A stretch of DNA of 64,000 bases from Paralichthys olivaceus (Eukaryota > Chordata > Actinopteri > Pleuronectiformes > Paralichthyidae), in assembly GCF_024713975.1 (NCBI RefSeq), contig NC_091094.1:10091001-10155000 (forward strand), read 5' to 3'. The position numbers and the translations under genes were made by a program. The notes below the pieces were generated by a model. That model ran no database searches, was not told the DNA's origin, and was given only the letters and a program-made list of their open reading frames with translations. This document shows, one piece after another, positions 36,290-49,530 of the stretch. Within the stretch, counting starts at the first letter, position 1. Every line of letters starts with the position of its first letter.

Positions 36290-39257
36290 CTACCATGAAA
36301 ATGTTATTCTCTTGTAAATGTCTCCCTCTTCTGGGAAAAGCCTGAAGGACAAATTGTCTTGAGGCTGGATTTCAGCTTCCTCGCTCTCTTCCTGTAACAG
36401 TTGTAAACACAAATTTAACACCTTGACAGATTTCCAAGTGAATTTGTGAATCTCTCAAAAAGCATAAAAACACTGGATTTGAGTGAATTACCAAGCATTA
36501 GTTGAACTTTACAAAAACTACAATTTGCTTTTATCTTCACCTTGACGGGCGGCAGCTGGATTTTCCCTTGTGATTTTTTGACTGATGTATTATCAACAGC
36601 AGCTATATGACTCTTCAAGATACTGTTTTGCAATGCAAGTTCACTGTTCTGCTGGCTCTGCTGGATCTGCTGGATCTGTTTGCGGAGCACCTCTTGCATC
36701 TGGTCCTGCCTCTTCTGCCAGAGGGAGAAGAGACCACAAGCAGTTATTGTAGAGAACAATGTGGTAAAGCTCATTTTAAACTTATGTATAAATGTTACGT
36801 GAAATCCCCTCAATATTTATTGCCATTTTGAAATGTGGAACAGAAACTGAAATTGTGAATTAAATAAACCATTAAACCAAGCAGAACTAATTCATGAAGT
36901 ATAGTATTTCTGTTTTTACATAGAAACCTTCTAACTCCTGCTTCAGCAATTTGAATGCTTGTCTTGTCCATGATCAGTTGGGCAAATGAAAACCTGTCAA
37001 GACCTTCAGAATAAACCCCATATTGTACAGTGATTGTACGCTAATTGAAAATGCTCTAAAACAGCTATTGTAAAAAAGTACTACATTTCGTCTGTACACA
37101 ACTATACATACATTTATCAGTTTAAATGTTGCTGTAGATATTTTCTTTTATCTAATTCCTTACCAGCAAAGAATCCACCAGCTCATTATCATGTTTGCCT
37201 TTATCCAGCAGAGTGAAAACTTGGTCCTTCAGAGTTTGCGTTTCAGTAGACAGAATTTTGTTTCTGACTCTTGAGGCTTCCAGCTTTTGCTTCACATCCG
37301 TGTTTTCTTTCTGGAGGTTCTTATTTTCCACCAAGATCCTCTGTACAAGAGAGCAGGGCCTTAACAAGATCATATTTCAACTCATTCAATCCCATTTACG
37401 ACATGTATACACACCTCAAACTCCTTCTGCTTCTCATTCTCAATTTTGCGGATGTAGTTGAGGTTCTTCTGGTGAGGAGCGGTTTCCAGAGGGAGCCCCG
37501 TGCCCAGAGACTTTTCCTCTGTCTGGACACTTGGATGTTGCTGCTGAGTCGACCGCTTCAGCTGCTGCTCGAGGTCCCGCACCTGTTGCACAACATCCAC
37601 GCTTGTTATTTGTTGTTTGTTTAATGAATGTTATATGCTGATGATGAAAAGTGATTTATATTGTGTAAATAATACTCATATGATTATATCTTGCATATCA
37701 GCACATCTTAAAGGTTCAGTGTGTAAGATTTAGGTAAAAGGGATCCATTGACATAAATGTAATAATAGAATATAATTGTACAAATTGCTGATTTCTTTAC
37801 TCTAGAATGGGCCCTTTATATTTAAATACTGAAACTTTAAATTTAACAAGCACATCACGATTAATTAAATTTCTATCTTACCCTCGTCTGAAGAGCCAGA
37901 ATCTGTTGAGCACGGCCTCTAAAGCTGCCCGGGCAGCTCAGTAACTGTTGGAGGTTGACCTGCTCTCCAACCTCACTGACTAAAACCTGCAGCAACAGTA
38001 GCAGAACACATTTTAGACGACAGAGGTCATATGATAATATATGATATTCCACTCGAGCAGTTTGGAAGAAGAAGATTGTACCTTTTGAGCGACTTTTAAC
38101 TCCTGTTTGCCAGATTGAATCTGGTTTCGGTAATCAGCCGCTTTCCGCTGAGCTGCAGTTAATTTTTCCTGCAGAGATTTCACTGCTGGATTTTCTTGCT
38201 TTTGAGATACATTAGTTAGATTGAGTTGCCAACATTTACAGTTAGGAAGACAGAAAAAAAATTATGTCAATTTTCACTGCAGAAACTTCAATAATTACCT
38301 CACAGTCACCAAAACACCTCTTATACGGGGAGGTTGTTTTTTGCCCAGGGGAAATGTGCACAAACGCAGACTGCAGCTTTAGAAAGGGGCAGACCATTAC
38401 AATCGTTCATTCACTTTTTTTTTCCTGTGATAAATCACAACATCCTAACATGATAAAAGAAATTGTTTGAAAAAGATAGAGCTTAAAAAAACTGTACAGT
38501 TAAAAAAACTTTCATCCAACAAATCAAGTTAAATGACAACTTTGTTACCTCTTTTTCAAGCTCTTTGATTTTGATGCTGTTTTGCTTTGACTTTATCTTT
38601 CCTTGCTCAACTTCAGCAATCAGCTCTCGATTCTTCTTGGACAGCTCAACAATCTTGGTGGCTGCTATGTCTCCAGCCAAGTCAGACGTGCCTGAAGGGA
38701 GAAGAGGATGATGAAGACAGGGTGACGCATTGCTAACAATCTCTGTGCGTGCAAAATGAATGCAGGTTTATGGTTTTTGTATTAACACCTACCTGCTAAA
38801 GCCAGGCGTTCCTCTTCTCTTTTCTTCTTCAGGTATTTAATTTCAAAATCCTTTTCTTCGAGAAGTTTGAAGAGACGACCATTTTCATCTTGTAGCTCTC
38901 TCAGCTGCTCAAACAAATTCTGCACAAGTCTATAGGAGAGTAAATAAAATTCAGAACTAAGATAAAACATCCAAACCTTAAGCAATTGCACAATAAAGTA
39001 TCAAGGAGATTTATGCAGCCATCATATGTAGATTTAAACTACATTTGAATCAGCCTTTGTAAGACTCACCTGTCCTTTGCAGGCAGGTTATCTGCCTGAA
39101 TGTCTTCCTTCAATTGATCTGAATCATTTTGTGTAACATTGACATTCAGCTTATTTGTTTCCTTTTCTTTTATCCTATCCAGCTTTCTTTTCTCCTGCTG
39201 TTTCTGCAGCATTTCGAACTGTCGCCGCAACTCATTCATCTGATCACCTTGGTCCAT
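36290..39257 (-). CDS. ccdc13: Coiled-coil domain-containing protein 13 (ccdc13), spliced, short form
   Basis: Coding exons 39257-39070, 38929-38793, 38691-38549, 38198-38082, 37986-37882, 37582-37415, 37340-37164, 36714-36541 and 36391-36290, all with GT/AG junctions and matching phases: 436 residues. Nearly all of it is predicted coiled coil rich in Glu, Lys and Gln. Segments recalled from vertebrate CCDC13 occur in order: [73 protein letters not shown] and [19 protein letters not shown]. The human protein is a centriolar-satellite/centrosome protein needed for ciliogenesis, about 715 residues as I recall. This model corresponds to its first part plus a short unique end ([20 protein letters not shown]). 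The start ATG lies 3 bases after an acceptor (TTTCTCGTAG), so a noncoding first exon should lie upstream. The last exon also contains a possible donor (TCATG/GTAGGT) that could extend the protein. Confidence 0.9.
37711..37850 (+). repeat. Left part of dispersed fish repeat family R2
   Basis: Starts AAGGTTCAGTGTGTAAGA and contains GGGCCCTTTATATTTAAATA, shared with the copy at 26130-26398. It lies within a ccdc13 intron between the exons at 37882 and 37582, antisense to the gene. Confidence 0.65.
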
Positions 39258-39263
39258 GATCTA

Positions 39264-41350
39264 CGAGAAATCAATATTATACTATGAATAAAAAGTGTCT
39301 TAAGTCTGTATATTATATATCAGGTCTGAAAATCTTTGAAAACGTTTTTCTTCAAATTGCTCTCAAACCCACAAATTCTTCATACATAATTTTTAGCTCA
39401 AATCATATGGACATTTGTGCTAGTCCCAGAAATGGCATTGTGAATTCGAGCAGACCTACACTTTTGGCTTTATGCGCTCAACCACGACAGGAGTACCACC
39501 CAACGAGCCCATTCGCTTCCATATTAGGAAAGGCAATATATTTTTGGAAGGAGGCTCAAGGCCACACTTTTTGAAATTGCTGTCATCGTCCCATTATTTA
39601 ACTTTGATCACAAAAATATAATATCAACTCTGTGTTCGGCAAACTCTTCGGATACTGTCGGTGGTGTCATTTCATCAATAGGACCAATAGTTGAATGAGA
39701 GTGTCTTGTTCAAGGGGTGCCTTCACAGCTAAAAGTTTACCCAGCTTACCAAGTAGCCACAGACAAAACAATAACAACCGCACTCAATGGCAAACTAACT
39801 ATTTCATATTAGTCTATGGTCAGTATATAAAAATGGCAGTGTGAATGCTAACCTGCTGAAATGCTTCACTGAATCAAACTGAAAAATTATGATTTCAGTG
39901 TTTTGAATGTGGAGCTGCTGAAAAGCTTTTTTGAATTAAGTTTGTTTTTGTTTGTTGCAACAAAGGTACATTATTATCAAAGTAGGAATGTGAGGATATC
40001 AAAGATCAAGATCAAAGGCGTGTGGCACTCCCTTTGATCATGGGAATGTGGACAAACCCCCCCACACACAACATAACTTCAACTTCAAATCCTCCTCTCT
40101 TCCTCTCTCTATTTTCTGATATTTATATAAATGATAATATCAAAGATATCAAACATTAATTACTGTACCTACTCACACACACCACACACACATACACACC
40201 TATAAACATGCCAATCCACACACCTTTATACAGGCTTTATATTATTATCCTCTCTTCTTTTTAACTTCACATTTGTGTGATATGAATTCACATCCATACT
40301 GATTTATTATGCACCAAGCATCAGGCACACACAACATTTCTCGAGAGTAATTTTCTAGTTTTATCTCCAATGTTAAAACAGTGCAGCCAAACAAACAAAA
40401 ATTGACAGTCTTGAAAAGGGGAAAAAAATAAATTGGGGGAACAGGAGCTTCATGCAGCTAATAAAAGATTGTCCAGCAATATCCAAAGAAACAAACTGAC
40501 TCTTCATGCTTTACAGCCACTTCATCCATATTTGTGTCTCGTTATGATGAATTCTTCTTCACTTTTCCTTTCGCGTTAGAGAGATGTTGACGTCCAACAG
40601 GTGCTCCAGGGCAGCATGATCTCATTTACAGTTACCTCGTGTTCTTAACCTGTAGCTCACAATCTGCCACTTTGACCATAAGGCACTTAGAAACGTCAGT
40701 ACAGAAATGAATGTACAATCTCACACTGACTCAGGATCAGTGCTACGTGCAGGTTAATGCACTTCAATGACTACATTTGGAAACAGCAGCTATACAAATT
40801 ATTTGACCTGGTGAAGCAAAGTTACATCTCAGTGAAAAAAGAATGGCGAGTTATATGAGTTGTATGCATCATTTTCAATCTTACATATTATTTCACGGTT
40901 TCAGTTGAACATAAAAGATGGTTTAACACATAATACTTTTATACATGGTGGAAAATCAGCCAGGACATTCAAAAATCAATGTTTGCTTCAGAAATTTAAA
41001 TGCACATTTTAAATATTGCTTCACTCCTCTGACACATTTGGTTTCCATGCTGAAGCCACTGGCTATTATGGGCTGTGTCGTGGTGTTCTTCCTCTGATGT
41101 ACAGTGCATTTGACATATAAACACAATAATACAAACTTAAAAAGGTTCCTCATTTGGAGGCCTTTCTTTTCCTTGAACAAGGAAATACAAAAACCATCAG
41201 GTTCACTTATTTATTGGCTTTTTTTCCTCAGCCAGCTCAGAGCAAACAGCAAGCCCAGAAAACAACATTCAATGCTTTTGCAGATATCTTACATACTGAC
41301 ATATCCCCCACTGTTTACCAGTCTATGGTGCTAACTAAGAGAAAATCTCC
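39264..41350. other. Intergenic DNA between itga7 and ccdc13
   Basis: It must contain the ccdc13 noncoding first exon and promoter, since the ATG exon begins at an acceptor, but neither can be placed with confidence. No coding exon was found. Confidence 0.6.
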
Positions 41351-41373
41351 AAACATCCAATTTGTATAAAAAA

Positions 41374-41379
41374 TTTATT
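41374..41379 (-). promoter_or_regulatory. itga7: Candidate polyadenylation signal of itga7
   Basis: AATAAA on the minus strand, about 525 bases after the tail B stop codon. It implies a 3' UTR of roughly 0.55 kb. Other AATAAA copies in this AT-rich stretch cannot be excluded. Confidence 0.5.
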
Positions 41380-41902
41380 GTATTTTTCCATCGCCTATAT
41401 CAGTCGTCAGTCTTACAGTAGTCAAGGCAAAAAAGTAGTTTTGTAGTTGCGGAGGGCAGTGGTGTTTTCTTCAACAGTGTCCAGTGTATGTGCATCTAAT
41501 ACTAAACTGTAATGTTGTGCATTCATGCAGTTCTATGACGTGTGGGTTTCTTGTCGTCCTTGTTGTGCCACTCAAACTGACGAAAATGAGCGTCATTGCA
41601 GGCTGTGAAATATTCTGAGCAGCTAAACTGGTCGTTCTGCAAAACACTGGTTAGGATTTACGCTATAAATAAACTATCCAAGGCCGGCCATCGTTGGGGT
41701 AGAGTATGGGAGAATATAGATCCAGTGTAACAGGCCACCATGATGTATGTACTGACGCAGTACAGTGTGCACAAGATTTCATGATCTCAGTCTATGTGCA
41801 CTTTTATTTTTTTAGTCCGTTAGTTCCAATGCAAAGACAGAACGAGTGCCACATGTGGTGATTTTTCTTCATGAATTCAGTCAGTCGGAGCTTTAAACAG
41901 AG

Positions 41903-42058
41903 TTACGAGGTCCCGTCGCTCCAGTGCGTGGCCCATTCCTTTTTATGGACGACTCCCGACTTCTCAGTCTGGAACTGTGGCCTGTCTTCGCGAGGAATCT
42001 TCACCGCATGGTACTGAGGCACTTTGTCTTTGTAGTGGGCCCGTCGGAAGAAGCCACA
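41903..42058 (-). CDS. itga7: itga7 alternative cytoplasmic tail B exon (last exon)
   Basis: The acceptor CTGCCGACAG is followed by [20 protein letters not shown], then [31 protein letters not shown] and a stop (51 residues). The [14 protein letters not shown] core is characteristic of alpha-7 B. The end (KKEW.T.W) resembles the B tails of alpha-6 and alpha-3, and the long C-terminal extension I recall for mammalian alpha-7 B is absent. The membrane-proximal motif is GFFRR, not GFFKR. Confidence 0.96.
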   Translation of the reverse strand, partial: CGFFRRAHYKDKVPQYHAVKIPREDRPQFQTEKSGVVHKKEWATHWSDGTS

Positions 42059-45000
42059 CTGTCGGCAGCAGGAGGAGGAGAAGCAGGTGGGGTCGCAGGT
42101 AGAAGAGGAGAGTAGAGGAGAAGAGAGAAAAAGACAAAGAGTTAATTGACGGCAAAGAAGAGCCTGTTTTTGCTCTCATTTCACTTTATAACATGGTCTG
42201 CTTTCAATATCAGGCCCAGTAAGAGATCTACAAAATCTCATTTATTTAATTAAAGTAATGTCTTCTTGTTCATCTCAGACCAATGATACAAAAACCTGAT
42301 TATCATGTGATGACTTTGTGCAGTCACTGTGATACTTTATTACAAAACAAATCCAACAAAAAGCATCTCCACATGCTCTTCTAATTCAGCAAGAGTATAA
42401 AGTGACTTAGATTCACACACCAACACACCAGCAAAGTGCTGTTAAGAAACATTGGCACACATTAATATGGACAACACCAAATTATCCAATTAACACCTGG
42501 GACAAGCAGTTATTTATGAGATGCATGTGAAATGGTCGTATGAAGAAATTAAATGTGCGTGACAAGCATGTCAGGAAATTGAATAGTCTACATTGACTGC
42601 TGTCAGATAATGAGACGGTTAAGTCAGCAGCAGAGGCCCAGCACACAGCTCTGGTTAGGGAGAGATGGTTAGTGTTCAGTATAGGCACACTTTACACAGG
42701 GAAAAATAATGGTGTTAATTTATCTTAACACTAAAACCCTCATTTTTTATATTAAGGTCTAATAACAGAGAATTGTGCCATTTGGCAGAAGTGTATATTA
42801 CAGGTTACTGTTTGTCAGCAGGATTACAAAAAAACTAGTCAAAAGATTTCCATGAAGTTTTGTGTAGAGGTGGGACATAACCCAATAAACAAACTATTCA
42901 ATTTTGGTGCAGATCTGGATCAGGGGCTGATCAAGGATGTATTTTTTTCATTGCGAGGTGTCTTTCAACATTTTCCTTGATTTTCTTTTAGTTTCGTTCA
43001 AGTTTGTGTGTGTGCTTGTCTGTTTGTATTTCATTGTTTTTCAAAATTATTGCTGATTAACTTTCTCATCATAAAATTACATTAGGATGTTAATATGCTC
43101 AGGCAAACACTGCAACAATAACCAAATAAAGAAAATTGGTTTAAAAAATATTACTGCTATAATATTACATCTGTATTTTTGTGATAATTCTTGTTATTAG
43201 TTATTACTTTAATGAACACCACCAGCCACACCAGTGGTGGTCAGGGAACAATGTGCTTGTGGGTGAGGATTTTTACCGCTTGAAGGGAGAGGAGGAGGGG
43301 AGAACAGGCCAGAGTAATATTTGTTTGATATTATAGTTCTGATGCCTGCTTCTCCGCCTCCGAGGGTTGGACCCCCAAGTGGGCATGGAAGTACTCCGTC
43401 TCATAGTGTCGGCGCCGTTCGCTGCGTTTGAAGAACCCACACTGGGGCAACAGATCACCATGGGGAAGTGAAGGAAAGACAGAACAGGGGGAGAAACAAT
43501 GAGGGAAAAAAGAAGGATATAGGGACCGAGAGTTCCGAGATGGGATTGAGAGGAGACAACATAAAGAGGATGAGGCAGAGGGAGGACAAACACAAGTAGA
43601 AAAAGAGGACAGATGAGAGTGAGCTGGAAGGAATAAAATGATTACAGGACAGAACAAAGCAGATAGAAATACTTGGACTGACATGGAAAGTGATGAGAAA
43701 ATGTCAGAGTAACAAGGGAGACAGGTGCGTGTGTGTGTGTGTGTGTGCGTGTGTGTGTGCGTGTGTTACCTTCCACAGGAGGCAGACCAATAGAGTGAGC
43801 AGCAGGATGCCTGCCAGCACGGCTATGAGGATGATCCACCAGGGGATCAAGTACTGATCAGCCAGACCAGGTTCAGGGTAGATCATCACTGGTACCTGGA
43901 GAGGAGAGGAAGGTCACATTTAAAATAATATGTTGTCACTGCTGGATTGACAACATGTTAATTAATTAACGTGCCTGTATGAGTCCAACATGTAAATGTG
44001 CTAGATATATATGCAGGATAGTTTTCATCTGCAGTCACTTACAGGGGGATGGTACAAAAACAGACAACTGACATATCGATGCATGTATAAGAAACACAGT
44101 AGTACATATAGATATGAAGAGATGTGCCACAGAGAGATGTAGGCAGTGTGAGTATCGTGTGTTCAGTACCTGAGCAGCAGCTTCCTTGAGGACCAGATGC
44201 TTGATGCTGGACTTGACAGTGATGTTGGCTCTGACCAGCAGCTCCAGAGCACTGACTGCTGGGAACTCCTGAGAGACACAGACACAGTGACCACTGTGAA
44301 AACTTGGCATAACATTTAATGAATCGCTCATTGTGCTGTCTCCACCAAAAGTTGGAGGAGGAATTCTTCTCAAGACCTATGTAAACTTAAAACCTAAAGT
44401 CCCTTCTGTTGATGTCCAGTATCCGATCATTTCTAGTCACAATAATTGTTCAATTCAACATATTGAGTCACATTATAATAATAATAACAAATCAAACTGA
44501 AGAAAACCATGTTGGGTGTTTAGTATATTTCTTGTTACTCCTGGATCTGTCGCTGAATATTGGTCAAAGCTGACAGTTGCAATCACAGACTGCTTTAACC
44601 CCTTATTCCTCATTCACTGAATGCACTTCCTGCAGGTCTCCCTCATTCAGTCACATTACTTAAATCAGTGTGAGCAGCAGCAGCTGAGATTGAGAGTATA
44701 ATGTGCAATAAGACACTGATGTAGGATTTATTTTTCACCTCTATGAAACTGCTGTTCCACAGCCGGGCGTGGATCCTGAGGACAGCCTGACCAGAGAAGC
44801 TGTGGAGGGGACACTGGAACAGGACACAACGTGCTGATCCCAGGAGACAGTCCTGGAGGAGAAGAAGGTGACAGCTAAGCTCTCTGGGTAGTCACTTGAA
44901 TGTGACTGAGCACAATTACAAGCAGTTACATAAAGAAGTGAGATCTAAAAGGACGAATGCTGCATCTCTTCTTTTTCACACCTGGGTTTTATTTGCCTCT

Positions 45001-48000
45001 CTGCAAAAATCAAATCAACACAACACTCCCAGAATCTTGTTTCTTCTGTCCTGTGTATGTTGTTGCTGATCACTGTTTTAAATCATATTATATGTAAATT
45101 GTATCTATGTAGATGAATGAAAGACTGCATGAAAGATTATATTTCTTTGTACTGCAGACACTGTGTTGTCCACCTGGGACAACAAAGTCTTTTCTTATCT
45201 TCTTCTCTTTCCCCCTCTTACCAATTTTAGCGACTTGCGTCTCTCTGAAGCTGCCACAGCTGGGGTAGTTCGTCCCACGCTGCCTTTTGTCATCACTTGA
45301 CCTTCGTCCTCTGGGTGGGAGCGGCGCGCTCGCCCAGCCTGGTTGATGTGTTCAAACAGGCAGAGATGGATCAGTCACTTGAGACGGTTCAGGAAAAAGC
45401 ATTACAGTCTTTTTGTGGACATGACCTGTCTGTGAACTGCGCAAATTTGTATAAGGATGATGTTGCTGCCACATATAATCCCATGTTAGCTCACATGCTG
45501 CTGAGATGCTGGTGCTCTAGTGCGACACCTAGTGGCAGTGAATATCTCTATTTATCCTTTAAAACAGAAAACTGCAACATTATTTTCAATATGGATGACT
45601 GACAATTATTTGATTTAAAGAGGACAGGTTTGTTTTGTCTGCCATCTACAGGTCAATAGGCTCAACAACACTTTTCGCCTATGTAGTCTCTCTGGAGATT
45701 GTTCTGACAAGCCACTAGGAAACGTCTGTGGCAAAAGAAACATAAACTGACTGCTTCTTCATTGCATGAAAAGTTGAATCCACATTGTGTGAAATTATAA
45801 ACTGTGTTTTTAAATAACATTTCCTCAAAGAGTTCTGTTCTACTAACCTTGGGGTTGACAGACTGTGGAAGCTCTGCAGGTGAGGACCTCTGCAGCTTCA
45901 GAGGATTCATTGCTGCTGAGGGGATGCAGTGTGTGTCTGGGTGACCCTCAAACTTCAGGCTCGCAGGATACAGGAGCCACTTCCCATTGGCCAGCTCGTA
46001 GGGCCACATGATGTTCAGGAAGGCCGAGCCGAGTGTCTGCAGGGCTTGTCCGGGATTCGCCACCTGAATAAAAATGGCAAACACTGCTGTCATGCACTTA
46101 CACACTGCAGCAACACACAGATTGAAGGACTCACACACGAACATCCGCAAACACACACTGACACAACTCATTCCTCACCACAAACTCAAAATCCACAGGG
46201 CTGCCGATGTCCTCCAGGCTGGTCATGGCACTCTCTCCCATCACTGTTCCGCTGAAGAAGAGCTGGTGAGGACGAGCGAGCCTACAGTGAAACACAACAG
46301 TGTGTCAGACAGCTTCAAACACACTCACACAGCTTTTTAGGGTTTAGAGAATGTTAATAAAACGATGTACAAGACAACTGGATTTTATATTGAAGTACAT
46401 TTAAAAAATGTACTTCAATATAAAATATAATCCAGCATGAATAGGGAGTTTAAAGAAATTAATGGAAAACAAGTGAGATAATTTCAACAACTTTAAAACA
46501 AAAAGAGAAAATTTCTATATTACTGTAAGAGGAAACTGCCAGAGGAGGTTATTAACATTAACTTTTTTGACAACTCACCCACTGACAGAAAGGGGGAGCT
46601 CTATCACAACTTTAGCAAATGCAGTGGCTGGGACCAGGTCAGGCTGCTCGCTGATGCTGAGAACAGAATAATGAACAAACACAAAGAGGGAGTGAGTGTT
46701 TTATCAGAACGAGTCAAATATCTGCGTGTGAAACCTTCATGTGATGTGAAATAACACACGGCTCCATCCTGTCAGGAAAATAACTTACGTTGTCAGGAGG
46801 AGATCTGCTGTCAGCTCAGTCGTCTCAATGGTGATGTTGGATGTGCTCAAGTTGATGGAGAATTTCAGCTGAGAGTGAAACACACACACACACACAGATT
46901 AATTACAACCAATATCAAGTGAAAAGACAAAAAATACACAATTACTCAATTTACACTCAGATGTGAGAGAAAAATGGAGCAACTCATCACATTTGAGAAG
47001 CTTTAAGCAGCTAATGTTTGAGATTTATGCTTAAAAATCAGTATAACAAGTAATCAATCACCTCAGTGGTTGCCAATCAATTTTTTGACTTATCAATTAA
47101 TTGACTATTTGTTGCGCGTCTTGGTGAATAAATTGAGTGAATTATTCACTTTTGGTCACTTTTACTTCAGTTGTTATACTTCAACAAGCATTACTTATTA
47201 TTATACATATTTACTATCAACCAAGGAAAGTTGTGTATTTAATAGTTTAATGACACTTTCTATATTTCTTGTCCTGAAAGTTTGCACTGTATTTTCACTG
47301 GTTTGTTTTCCTCACCTTAGTATCTCGTTTGACGGGGTTTCCCAGGTCACATTCAACTTGGGAGCCATTCTGGTTCGCTTGACATCTCATCTAAACAGTC
47401 AGACATGACAGATCACAGAGCATTCTGGATTTTTAATGAGTACAACAGCCAATATTGTCACTCGGGGTCATCGTCAAACACCAATTTTCCAAACGCTGCT
47501 GTGATTGAACCCATACCTGAGTTGGGACCCTGGAGCCGGCGTACGACAGAGTGTTTGGCAGGGAGATAATCAGCTGAGCAGCATGAGCGTCGTCTCCGTC
47601 CTCCTCGGGGTGAAGGGGGTCAGAGGGCATGTTGGTGACGGTGATCTCCAGCACCACCAGCCGCTGGTCTGACAGAGAGAACACCTGTACATCGTCCTCA
47701 TCTCTACAGAGAGGAAAAGAAGAGAGGAGGCAGGAATGGAGATGAAAACACACGTGTAAGGTTTCAGGCAGCAAATCACTGTACTGCGATGGCTGCATAC
47801 ACATAATATTAAGCACAAGTAAACCTGTATATTGGTAAGTCGTCTTATAATATTTTATATGAAAGAAATACCACTATTTGAAAAACTTTCTCATAAGTTT
47901 TAAAATCCATCTCTCTATTATGATAATAGTAACTTTGGAAATAATATTTGCTTAGCTTGTTTATACATTAGCTTGTTTATTCCTTTGCAGAGGCCTAAGT

Positions 48001-49530
48001 GGAGCTGGGGTGTAGGTTACTAAGCAACAGTTTGCCTGGCAACAGTACACATTATTAAATCCACCAGCTCAAGCAGACTGAGGCAGATACTAACTTTGGC
48101 AGAGGGGTGAAGAGGTCGGAGGTCAGGGGTCGTGTTCCAAACTGGTAGCTCAGCTTCAAGTTGCTCTGGCAGATTTTGTCAGTGCCACATCCCTCTCGCA
48201 GGAAGTTCACCTTCAGTGGGTAAACCAGACAGACGGGATGAATAAGATTTCACTCTTTTGATACAGAATAATGTAGAAGGCCAAATTAAGACATGTTTTT
48301 ATTGCATTATACTTTTCTATGTGGGTATATTTAAAGTGCAGGGATTCGTCAAAGTTTTCTCTGCACAGAATTGTAGAGACTTTCCTCCCATAAAAAAAAA
48401 GACCCCACACATCAACCAAGCAGTTTATCACGACCTGTTGTTGTGGATTATTGTGTTTGTTTCCCTTTTCCAACTGAGAGTCAGTTTGTTTTAGTCATGA
48501 CAGACGGTCCTTTGACCTTTAAGAAGAAGTTATTTTAGCCCAAAGCGTAATCTTCCCAGTTCACGAGTGTGCGGTTGTGTGTGCAGTTGGGATGAATCAG
48601 CAGAAGGCCTCAGGAAAGAACGCTGACTCACAAGCATCTCTGTTACTTTATGAAAAGGATGTTTTTTTCAGAGGTGTTGTATTTAACAGCGCTCCACTTG
48701 AAGCAACCGTCACACAACCCAGCATCAACGTGAGAAAGATTTTGCAACAGAAATCCTGCGATTCAACAAGAATCTATTATTCTCCATATGTATATGTATA
48801 TTAGGCTTATCATGATTCTTTATCTATACTTAATGACAATAATTAAATAAAACCTTCACTTGTTTATACAGATATGTTTGAATGGGAGAAGCCAATTAAG
48901 TACTCGCAACTATGAAATACTTCTGCTTCCTGCTTGTTACTGACCTCAGAGTGCAGTGTGTTGGAGGGGGAGACACTCAGCACAGGTGCCAGCTTCTCCA
49001 GCCTCTTGGCTGAGTGTCTGCGTGGTGGCACTGGCTTGATAGTATGGGTTATTGCCATCGAGATGGGACGCAGTTTGTCCTGGATACTTTCCTGCGTGGA
49101 CAGAGATGATGATTAACGGTAAAGCAAAGTATCTGGATCTAGATTTTTGCAGCAATTTGACTCCTATTTGTTAAAATGATGAAAGAAAAGAAGTATTTAG
49201 GGCATCAAAAAGGCAGATTTTCACCTTGTATACATTTACTTATTATTTTACTATTATTTACATGATCAAATAATAAATAGACCATTAGCATGATGTATCT
49301 GACCAAGAACACGCAATCACATGTTACTGACATGGAGTTGGAAGACAGCGGTGGTGCACACGGGGTGACGCTGGCTATGCAGCTCCACTTCCTCTGTCTG
49401 AGTGTACTCGGGCTCAAGTGAACTGCGGCCCAGGAAATTAACGCGGTGCGGGAGGCCCAGCTTCCTACGCTCGGTGTCAGCTTCGAAATGCACCACCAGG
49501 GCTTGATGGGAGTAAAGAAGAGGGTGATGC

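Noticed and set aside
45297..45602. 101-codon plus-strand frame
   Set aside because: Antisense to the itga7 exon at 45338-45222 and overlapping a dispersed repeat; no independent support.
47994..48030. RFX X-box-like sequence (GTTACTAAGCAAC)
   Set aside because: One mismatch to the consensus and located inside an itga7 intron, far from the ciliary gene ccdc13; not a credible promoter site.
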